Shown piece after piece: positions 25,801-37,800 of a DNA stretch of 64,000 bases. This stretch comes from Lycorma delicatula. Lineage: Eukaryota; Arthropoda; Insecta; Hemiptera; Fulgoridae. The stretch's first letter is position 1, and each line of letters starts with the position of its first letter. Under the pieces are notes generated by a model, which was not told the DNA's origin, searched no databases, and saw only the letters and a program-made list of their open reading frames with translations. The translations under genes were made by a program, and so were the position numbers. Location of the stretch: NCBI RefSeq assembly GCF_047948215.1, contig NC_134465.1:53639841-53703840 (forward strand), given 5' to 3'.

Positions 25801-28800
25801 AACTTTTATTACTTGTTTATAATATTGATTTATTTAACTATTTCTTATTTATTGAACTAATACTATTGTTTATGACCTGTTACGATGCATATTTATAATG
25901 ATGTATTTTCAGTTGTGATTTTTAATTTTATGTTCAGATTATCTTTGTTTATTTTTTCTTTATGCTCTTTTATTTAGATTTTTCTGAACATATATGTAAA
26001 AAAAGAAAGAATACTTTTATTCTGATCAGTACATAGTAATATATAACGGGTGTTTCAAAAAGGATACAACCCCTTTGTTTGATGATGTGAATTTATTGTG
26101 AAAATATTAATGCTAATAAAATACTTATACAACAATATTCAAATTACCTTTAATAACTTTACATTATATGTTCAAAATGATTTCCTCTGATCCCAGTGCA
26201 GCTTCGTACATGTTTCATAACATTTGCAGCCACTTTTCATAATGTTTGCTCAGTAATGTTTGAAATCTCACTTTCAATTCTTCAAGTGTTTGTGGGTTGT
26301 TTTTAAAAACTACACTTTTTAAATACCCCCAAAGGAAAACGTCTGCTGGTGTAAGATCTGGCGATCTTGGAGGTAACAACCCTTTTGATATCAAACAATG
26401 GCAAAAAAATTCCCATAACATGTCCAGCGTTTCATTAGCATTGAGGCAGTTGCATTATTCTGCTGGAACCAACATTCTTGTTTGTGTAAATCTAAGATGG
26501 CAATAAACTGTTCGATTAAGTTGCAATAAACCACACCATCTACAGATTTGTCAAAAAATAAAGGCCCTATTACATGACGCCAGAAGATCGTACACCAAAC
26601 ACCAATTTTATGTGTCTAATGGTCATTCGTGAAATGCATGAGGATTTTCAGCGTTTTATATTCGGCAGTTTTGGCTGTTAATATAGCCATCTGAGTGAAA
26701 CCATGCCTCATCACTAAAATAAACATGATCCAAAATTTCAATATTGTTGTCATCAATCAATAAGAGAACGAAACTGGCAACAGTACTATTGTAAATGTTT
26801 TCCGTGGTTTACTTCTTTCAGTTCTTGAACGACACCGATGTGATAAGCATGCAATTATAAGTTTTTAGTAACCCTGAAAGCTGTAAATAATGAAAGAAAG
26901 CACAGCCTGTGAAGATAATTTTTTTGAATGATTTTCTGCATGAGCGAGTCAAACATTCTTTCACTTCTTCCAGAACTTCTACTGTTAACAGTGATGATCG
27001 ACCTGTGCTTTTCCAATCATGTACATTCCTGGTCTCATGAAATTTATTAATCAAACACCGACATTGTTGACTTATTTGGAACTGAAGAATTGGGAAATTT
27101 TATCCAAAACTCGTCATTCACTTGTTCATAAGATTTATATGCGTAGTAAATCTCAATAATAAAGACATGTTCATCCTTGGAAAACGACATAGTTAACACA
27201 AATAGAGACGAATTTAACTAGTATACCACTAGTGCATAAGAAAGACATTTCAGCTGTTACAAGCTGCTAACCTTAAGTACAGTACTGCCAACTGACATGT
27301 AACGAGAAATAAAAATTACCTATGCAGTGACTTCTGCCTTCTTAATCTTAGGATTTCATCCTTTTTGAAACATCCATTAGATCCCATCATTATAAATGTA
27401 GAAACAATTTATATGATAAAAAAAAAGATGTGAATAAGGTGTGTAAATATTCTTCCATACTTAATATTGGTGCAGTTTATATAATCTTTATTATTTATGT
27501 ACATTTTTTAATGTTGTTGGCTATATTTTGTGCTCAGTTGTATCAATTTTGATTTTTACAATGTTATATTATTGTTAAATTTTTTGAAGTGTTTTATAAA
27601 GTTTTCTATATTGATTTGTGAAGTCAAATAACTTAGTTAAATTATTTAATTTTTTTATTGTGTAACAAACAATTTGTTAAATATAAATAATGAATTATAA
27701 AACTAGAAGTGGGAATTACATACTAATTTTTAAATATATTTTCACATTCAAACTAAAGTTCACCCATTTGTTCCAGTTGCTATTACTGGTTACCATTTTC
27801 TTATTGCATGTTATTCAGAATTGGTTTTATTTTAATTTTAGTTTGTTTTATTAAAGTTTTTCTTTCAAATAATGTCTCATGGTGCACACGAACAAATATG
27901 ATGACGTGATATAATTTTTTACCCACACCTTGTCTCTGAAAAATTTACTTCATCTGTTTTGAGTATCTGTTCTGCCAACGCAAGAAATTATTATATTTTT
28001 TCCAGTATATCACATCTTTTTTTAAGTATTATTCGGAATTGCTAATTAATCAAGAATTTTTTTATTTATTTTTTGTTTATAATTCATTTCTAAATTGCAT
28101 ACAAAATCTGTTTTAAAAAAAGCTGTTTATCTTTTTGATCCTATATACGAGTGGGTAAAATTCTGCTGCTAAATTGTAAAGGATGATTTATCAAATTTTA
28201 ATAAAAATTTTTTTGCGATTCATATATCCTTTTAGGGTTAGAAAAACAAGGCTTAAAAAATATGTAATCTTTTAAAAATAATTTTTTTAAATAAAAAATG
28301 AAAGTGAGACAAATATAAAAGCTATTCTTATAAAGCTGAATTTCAGTTAAAACTCTTGCAGCAGTCCTGAACAGTAAGAAAGAAGGAGAGTTATTAAATT
28401 ATAGAGGATTGGGTTTTGAAGTGTGTAAGTACTATCATAGTAAAAGTTTTGAAGAACACAGGATGCAAAAGAGCTTTTCTACAAAGGATAAAATAAATAA
28501 TTTCATTTCAGGAAATTATGATAAAAAGGAATTAACTAATGCATAAAAGTTATTAATAGAAAGTTTTCAGTTATAATATTGAAAAAATTCTATAATTTCT
28601 GTATGTTAAAATTTCTGATTCAAGTTACTTATTTTTTCAGGCTTTGCAAGCACCAGCTTGTCATGAAAATATGGTTAAAGTTGGTGGTTATATATTGGGT
28701 GAATTTGGCAATTTGATTGCCGGTGATCAAAGGTCGGCACCCATTGTACAGTTTCAGCTTCTGCATTCCAAGGTAAATATAACTTTTAATAGTAATTTTA

Positions 28801-31800
28801 TTGTAATGATTTAGATAACATGATTTATCAAGCATAAATCAAATAACTACATTAACTATATCATTTTACAATAAAACTAGAAACATCCAGTCCACTATCA
28901 GGGACCAACAAATTATATTACATTTTTTTAACTTTTATCCCTCGCAATTCATTTCGTTCCAAATGGTATTTCCATCTCATTCATATATTGTGACATTTTT
29001 ATTTGTTTTTTTGTTTTTTTCTTCAGTCATTTGACTGGTTTGATGCAGGTCTCCAAGATTCCCTATCTAGTGCTAGTCATTTCATTTCGGTATATCCCCT
29101 ACACCTTACATCTCTAACAATTTGTTTTACATATTTCAAACATTGCCTGCTTACACAATTTTTTCCTTCTACCTGTCCCTCCAATATTAAAGCGACTATT
29201 CCAGGATGCCTTAATATGTGTCTGTCTCTTCTTTTAGATATATTTTTCCAAATGCTTCTTTCTTTATCAATTTGCCGCAACATCTCTTCATTTGGCACTT
29301 TATCCACCCATCTGATTTTTAACATTCTCCTATAGCACCACATTTCAAAAGCTTCTAATATTTTCTTCTCATGTACTCCAATCGTCCAAGTTTCACTTCC
29401 ATATAAAGCGAAGCTCCAAACATATACTTTCAAAAATCTTTTCCTGACGTTTAAATTAATTTTTGATGTAAACAAATTATATTTCTGACTGAAGGCTCAT
29501 TTCGCCTGAGCTATTCGGCATTTTATTTCACCCATCTTTGTTATTTCTACTACATTTCATTACTTTCGTTTTGTTCTTGTTTATTTTCATGCGGTAGTTC
29601 TTGCGTAGGACTTTATCCATGCCGTTAATTGTTTCTTCCAAATCCTTTTTACTCTCAGCTAGAATTACTATATCATCAGCAAATCATAGCATCTTTAACT
29701 TTTCACCTTGTACTGTTACTCCGAATCTAAATTGTTCTTTAACATCATTAACTGCTAGTTCCATTTCAGGGTCGTTTCATTTCAGTATACCCTCTACATC
29801 CTACATCCCTAACAATTTGTTTTACTTATTCCAAACGTGGCCTGCCTACACAATTTTTTCCTTCTACCTGTCCTTCCAATATTAAAGCGACTATTCCAGG
29901 ATGCCTTAGTATGTGGCCTTTAAATCTGTCTCTTCTTTTAACTATATTTTTCCAAATGCTTCTTTCTTCATCTATTTGCCGCATTACCTCTTTATTTGTC
30001 ACTTTATCCACCCATCTGATTTTTAACATTCTCCTATAGCACCACATTTCAAAAGCTTCTAATCTTTTCTTCTCAGATGCTCGGATCGTCCAAGTTTCAC
30101 TTCCATATAAAGCGACACTCCAAACATATACTTTCAAAAATCTTTTCCTGACATTTAAATTAATTTTTGATGTAAACAAATTATATTTCTTACTGAAGGC
30201 TCGTTTCGCTTGTGCTATTCGGCATTTTATATCGCTCCTGCTTCGTCCATCTTTAGTAATTCTACTTCCCAAATAACAAAATTCTTCTACCTCCATAATC
30301 TTTTCTCCTCCTATTTTCACATTCAGTGGTCCATCTTTGTTATTTCTATTACATTTCATTACTTTTGTTTTGTTCTTGTTTATTTTCATGCGATAGTTCT
30401 TGTGTAGGACTTCATCTATGCCGTTCATTGTTTCTTCTAAATCCTTTTTACTCTCGGCTAGAATTACTATATCATCAGCAAATCGTAGCATCTTTATCTT
30501 TTCACCTTGTACTGTTACTCCGAATCTAAATTGTTCTTTAACATCATTAACTGCTAGTTCCATGTAAAGGTTAAAAAGTAATGGAGACAGGGAACATCTT
30601 TGTCGTACTCCCTTTCTTATTACGGCTTCTTTCTTATGTTCTTCAATTGGTACTGTTGTTGTTTGGTTCCTGTACATGTTAGCAATTGTTCTTCTATCTC
30701 TGTATTTGAACCCTAATTTTTTTAAAATGCTGAACATTTTATTCCAGTCTACGTTATAGAATGCCTTTTCTAGGTCTATAAACGCCAAGTATGTTGGTTT
30801 ATTTTTCTTTAATCTTCCTTCTACTCCTAATCTGAGGCCTAAAATTGCTTCCCTTGTCCCTATAGTTTTCCTGAAACCAAATTGGTTTTCTCCTAACACT
30901 TCTTCCACTCTCCTCTCAATTCTTCTGTATAGAATTCTAGTTAAGATTTTTGATGCATGACTAGTTAAACTAATTGTTCTGTATTCTTCACATTTATCTG
31001 CCCCTGCTTTCTTTGGTATCATGACTATAACACTTTTTTTGAAGTCTGACGGAAATTCCCCTTTTTCATAAATATTGCACACCAGTTTGTATAATCTATC
31101 AATCGCTTCCTCACCTGCACTGCGCAGTAATTCTACAGGTATTCCGTCTATTCCAGGAGCCTTTCTGCCATTTAAATCTTTTAATGCTCTCTTAAATTCA
31201 GATCTTAGTATTGTTTCTCCCATTTCATCCTCCTCAACTTCCTCTTCTTCCTCTATAACACCATTTTCTAATTCATTTCCTTCGTATAACTCTTCAATAT
31301 ATTCCACCCATCTAACGACTTTACCTTTCGTATTATATATCGGTGTACCATCTTTGTTTAACAAATTATTAGATTTTAATTTATGTACCCCAAAATTTTC
31401 CTTAACTTTCCTGTATGCTCCGTCTATTTTACCAATGTTCATTTCTCTTTCCACTTCTGAACACTTTTCTTTAATCCACTCTTCTTTCACCAGTTTGCGC
31501 TTTCTGTTTATAGCATTTCTTAATTGCCGATAGTTCCTTTTACTTTCTTCATCACTAGCATTCTTATATTTTCTGCGTTCATCCATCAGCTGCAATATAT
31601 CGTCTGAAACCCAAGGTTTTCTACCAGTTCTCTTTATTCCGCCTAAGTTTGCTTCTGCTGATTTAAGAATTTCCTTTTTAACAGTCTTCCATTCTTCTTC
31701 TACATTTTCTACCTTATCTTTTTTACTCAGACCTCTTGCGATGTCCTCCTCAAAAATCTTCTTTACCTCCTCTTCCTCAAGCTTCTCTAAATTCCACCGA

Positions 31801-34800
31801 TTCATCTGACACCTTTTCTTCAGGTTTTTAAACCCCAATCTACATTTCATTATCACCAAATTATGGTCGCTATCAATGTCTGCTCCAGGGTAAGTTTTGC
31901 AGTCAACGAGTTGATTTCTAAATCTTTGCTTAACCATGATATAATCTATCTGATACCTTGCAGTATCGCCTGGCTTTTTCCAAGTGTATATTCTTCTATT
32001 ATGATTTTTAAATTGAGTGTTGGCAATTACTAAATTATACTTCGTGCAAAACTCTATAAGTCGGTCCCCTCTTTCATTCCTTTTGCACAGCCCATATTCA
32101 CCCACTATATTTCCTTCCTTGCCTTTTCCAATGCTTGCATTCCAATCTCCAACTATTATTAAATTTTCATCTCCTTTTACGTGTTTAATTGCTTCATCAG
32201 TCTCTTCGTATTCACACTCTACCCCATCTTCATCATGGGCGCTTGTAGGCATATAGACGTTAACAATCGTTGTCGGTTTAGGTTTTGATTTTATTTACAT
32301 TTGACAAATCTTGAACATCAGCAATAGAATTATTAAAAATGTTACTTATAGTTTCTACATATTTTGCTGTTTTTCAGTACATCTACATCTTTTTGCTGTT
32401 TTCCTGTTTTTCAGCTCAGAATTGTAGTATTGCAGTAATCTTGCCAATCATTGTCAGTCTCTTTAACAATGAATTGATTTATAAATCTGGAATCAATATA
32501 AGATAACCCGAAAATAATTTCTATTCAGTTTGATGAGCCATGACTATAATTAGTTGTAATTTGACTCTTGACAGACTAGGATTTCACATTTCATTTGTTT
32601 GTTAATAATTCAATAATAGTTTCAAATTCATATTAGTTCCCCTGAATCTTCTGGTTGGTGGTTTATTCCACACCCAAATTTTGACTTTGTGATTTGTATT
32701 CTCCCTGTACCCTCTTTCTTACTCCATGTGTATAAAAACGTACACATACACACTCTCACATATTTACACAAGGTATGACTACTAAATATCGAGACAGATT
32801 GTAAAAAATGTGGTTTGTTATTTCAGTTTTACAATTTACTTGGCCCCTTCAAACATAGTTCCTTTATATGTCTGTACACTATTGCATATGAATTTCTCAC
32901 TGTTAAAAACTTTGATGTAACTCATCAGGTGTTAAACCTGCTTCAGTAACTAAATTGTTTTCTTTTTGCCTCATACTGTTTTACAGATAGTTCAGTGTGG
33001 GTGGGGGCTTTGTTGTGATGGAAAATTTAACCATTCTTCCACAGATCGAGTCCCTTCTTCCTTACTTATTCTTGTAATTTCAAGGTAATATGTCGGTTAA
33101 CATATCCGAGCACAGCCATCTCAGGGCATCTGCTGAGAGGATCGTACACTGCAAGACGTGAGGAAAAGACTTCACATCATGTTAGATGAACTACCGGGTT
33201 AGGAGCCTCTGCCAACAGAGGCTCCCAACAGTTGGCTCTGCCAACTCTGCCTGTTGGTGAGCCAACAGGGAACTCCCAGAAAGGATTGCTTTTTTTTAAA
33301 AAAGGAAAAAGATCGTTAAAAGTGATGTGCGTGTGAAGATCTCATATTGTGCGAAAGTTGTTAGAGCTCATAAATGTGTGGACGTTAGAGAGTTTTTTTT
33401 TTTTACCAAAATTAAATCAATTTTCTTTACTCCATTTTAGTATCATACAATACTACTGAATTATATAATATAACACCTTAACTAGTGCTTAACAAATAAT
33501 TAAACATCTAGTTGTGTTGTGTTTTATTCAAATGTAAAATAAATACATGAGCCAATATTAATTTAATCTATCCTATTATAATACCCTATAATATTATAGA
33601 TATAGATAAAATGTAATGTCCTAACAAGTGCTTAATAATAAATAATTGAACACATATTTTGTTGTTGTATTATGCTCTGAAGGTGCCCTCAACAGGAAAT
33701 AGATAAGATGCTGCTACCTGGCCAGAACCTTTTCATTGACTATGGTCCAGTTGGTGGAAGTCTCCAGTTAAATAAACAAAGTAAAATATCTTTTAAACCT
33801 TTTATTCAAAATCCATTGATTTGATATTATGTTGATCCCAACCTAACTTAATATTCACTATTACTAACGAAAATATATTTTACCTTACCACACCCTCCTG
33901 CAACAGTTTCAAACACTCTTTCGGCAAGTTGTTCAATTTTACAAGGAATCTTATTATGTTGCTCAAGTTTAATTTTGGACATTATATCGCCAAATACATT
34001 TCAACATGTTTCTTCACGACAACGTGTGTCCTCACATCACTGCCTTAACCGAGAACAAGAGTCAAGATTTTTGTTGGGAACCTTTTGATCACCCTCCATA
34101 TAGTCCTAACTTTGCACCTAGCAACTACTTCCTCTTCTTGCATTTAAAAAAGTGGCTTGGAGAATGATTTGAACACGACGAGGAACTCAAGACTGCCATT
34201 GTCAACTGGTTCAATTCCTAGATGGTGAACTTCTATGGAGAGGGGTTAAAGAAATTGTGCAGCATTATGAAAAGTGCTTAGAACTAAATGGCGATTATGT
34301 GGAAAAGTGAAGTAGATATGTAGTAAACTAAAACTGTAAGTAAAAACTTTTTCTCACAAGTTAATTTCTTCTAATGACCAAACAGCCTGTGCTTTATGAA
34401 CATGCCTCGTATATTGTCTCAAATTTGTAGTTCTGAAATTCAGCACAATCAATGCAGCTGCTGTTTTAAAAAATCTTGTTTAACATTTTAATTCTTTTGT
34501 TTTTACAGTACCATTTATGTTCACCAATGACACGTGCACTTTTGTTATCTACTTATGTTAAGTTTGTCAATCTGTTCCCTGAAGTAAAATCTGTTGTACA
34601 AGATGTGTTCAGACAACATAGTAATTTACGAAGTGCTGATGCTGAATTACAGCAACGTGCTTCTGAATATCTACAATTAAGTATAATTGCATCGACTGAT
34701 GTTCTGGTAAGTCATATTTCTGTATGTAAACTTCTTCACAATTAAGTTATACGATAAGTTGATAGGTGTTGAATTTATTACTGACTTAAAACAAATTTTC

Positions 34801-37800
34801 TTATCAGATGAGAGAGATGTATTGGGCTGAGGAAGCTATGTTGTAATCTGGTAAAATTCCTTTACCAGCTGACAAGCAGATGTTATTGAGCAACTATTCT
34901 TTAAATTTATTGATTTATCAGTGAACATAAATCAGTTTTTTATTGGTTTTTGTGTTTCCACAATCTGGTTCTTTGAATTTTGATAAAAAAGTTACACATT
35001 ATCGTATAATTCTGTACTGTTTATTCTTCCTGACATACAATTCTTGTCTTTGAAGAGGTGTATGTTACAAATCATTGGGTGTAGATGTAGAGTTGTAATT
35101 GTGTAGCAGTGCAATTTGTAGAGCTTTTATTAAATTTCCCTTCTCAGTGGAGGCAGTATTCATAATTCATTGTTTCTTGACAGAAGAGGGTATGTTAATT
35201 TGTTGTTTTACATTATTTGTTGCAGTCTTTCTAATAACTGTAACACAGGTTTTAAGCGCCTGAAAATCACTAGTGATTGATTATTTTCTGTAAGAATAAT
35301 TATATTCTTTATATTGACTCTCACTGATGTGCTGCTTGTAGAGTTGAACAGCTGCATTTTGATGGGCTTCAGCTGAACAACCACATTTTGGTGGGCTTCA
35401 CAACCTGATGTACAACAGTGTAATTGGCTCAGTAAAAAAGGCAGTTGGGAACTGCTTCATTACTCACTTTCCTTAGTAACATATAGCACACTTGTTGCCT
35501 TTTGAATTGTTCTGCTGTTTTCAGAAGTGAGTAGTGAATTATAAACTAATTATAAATTATAAAGCAGGCACTAATAAACTGATTCAGAGATGGAACAAAT
35601 ATATTAATGTTATTGTAGAATAAGTGAAGTTGAACAGTGAAAAAAAATATGCCATGTTGATAAAATATATAATTTTAATTCCATAGCAGTTATGACCATT
35701 ATAGTTGCAGTCTTATCCTTTATTTTCCCATTGAAGTTATTTATTCTTTGTATCTTTAATTTTTATTGAATGAATTATTAACTAGAATTTAAGGTGAAAA
35801 TTATTTAGATGTTTTAATATTACTCTTTATTTAGGCTACCGTATTAGAAGAAATGCCATCTTTCCCAGAACGTGAGTCATCTATTCTTGCTGTATTAAAA
35901 AAGAAGAAACCAGGAAGAGTACCAGAAAATGAGATTAGGCCAGCAGCGCCATCGGCTACTGCATCAGCTGGATCGACTGTTAACCATCAAGCTGATCATG
36001 TGAGTTAGAACATACTCTTAGAACATACTTTTAACAATTTGTTAAAGATCGTGTAATTCTGAGTAATTTTCAATTGTACATATATTTATTTATATACTTG
36101 TTCTTTTTAATTTGGTTGGTTTCATGCAGTTAACCAGTGTTGGATATTGGGTTTTAATCTTTTAATCAAAACTTAGTAATTTCCTGATGTAACTAATTAT
36201 ATCCTTACTTAAATATTCCTAAATGTTCTGATGCTTGTCTTTTGCACTTTTGCTCATACCAAATCAAATAAATGCAGATTTTTAATATTAATCTGCCTCT
36301 CCAGTTATTTATTTTACTGTTCAAACACCTAGCCCTTTTTTTGTTAAAATTATATTGTCAAAGATCGCTTTAGGATTTTCATATAATACAAAGTCTCCAA
36401 AGTGTCTATCCTACTTTTCCTTTTTTCCTTGCAGCCTGTGTTTTGATTCTATAAAGCACTACTTTAAGAAAAAGGATTTTTATGAATTTCTAAATGTGCG
36501 TTTACATTTTTTTATGTGCAGCAAATTTTGAGAGATATTCTTGCCAGTATACATTTTATGTATAAAATGTACAATTTTACTGCTGACTAAAAAAAAGAAA
36601 ACCTTTCTTCAGCTTTCAGTGTTATTCAGTTCTGTATTACTATTTGAATGTATCATTGCCCATTTTTATTCTCAGTTTTTTCAGCTAGTCATGTTCACAC
36701 ATACAGTAACAGTGCTGTGCTGTTTGAGCCACAATGCATACTGTCACATCTCTTAAAAAATTGAAATTAAAAAAATTAAAATGATTTTTGGATAGCTGAA
36801 TAGTATTTTGAAGTTCCAATCTAGTGAATATCTTGTTTAGTATAGTCAGAATTGGGGAAAATTTGCTATCATTGTTCAGATTTTTTTACCTCTCTTTTTA
36901 CCTTTTCTTCCCCCCTTTCAAGGTCGAATTTAAAAAATCTAGATATTATTTTTTAGATATTTACATGAAAATTATACACACTAAAAAATCAAGTTGATAT
37001 CTTCATTTGTTACAGAGAAATTAAAAAAAAAATAGTAATGTTCATTGTTTTTCATTTTAATCCTTTAAACTTGTAATTTTAAAAAATCTGTTTTTATGTT
37101 CACTTTCAGTGTAAGAAAAACATGTGTACAAATTTTAATCAGTTTAAAGTAGTTTTTGTTGGGTGTTGATGAATCTGTTAGTCAGTCAAGACAAGTTGCT
37201 TTATAGGCACAGTTATATACATATAATTTTAATCTCTTAGCTAAAAGCCGGGATAACTCTAATATCCTGGCTTAATTAGCATGTTTTGTTATTGATAACT
37301 GTTAAATTTTCAGGAAAAATAAAAGTTTTAAAATGGAACTGTTATAACAAATAAATTATCCTTCCATGTGAGTATGATTTTTTTTTAAATGTAACATTCA
37401 GCAGTTGACAGTAGCAGTAATGCGAGACATAACCATATGGCTTGGTGCTGGTATATCTGTAATAATAATAATAAGGATAATTTTGCTGTTGTTGTATATA
37501 CCCTGATACTTCATACCAATTAATTGTCTGTGGTTCCCAACCTGTGCTCTGCAGAGCCCTAAGAGCTCCTCATGCACTTCCCAAAAGCTCCAAGGCCACT
37601 CCATGAAAATAAAATAAATAAAAATGGAATGAAATTAAAGTGAAAAAAATAGAATCAAAATAAGAAAACTAGAAATTAGAATCTGAACAGAAATTTGTCA
37701 AATTGAATTTCGTACCCCTCTAGCAGGCAATGCTTACTCATACTGCTGCTGTTAGCTACAAAATTATTGTAGCACATGAGTCATTAAAAAATATTGTAGT

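Noticed and set aside
29003..32256. Several + strand open frames of 60-150 codons
   Set aside because: They are antisense shadows of the RTE-type reverse transcriptase frame on the minus strand and have low-complexity Ser/Phe-rich products.
32850..33150. Transposase coding sequence in the first half of the composite mariner relic
   Set aside because: Neither strand gave a stretch that aligned convincingly to mariner blocks, so no coding claim is made there.
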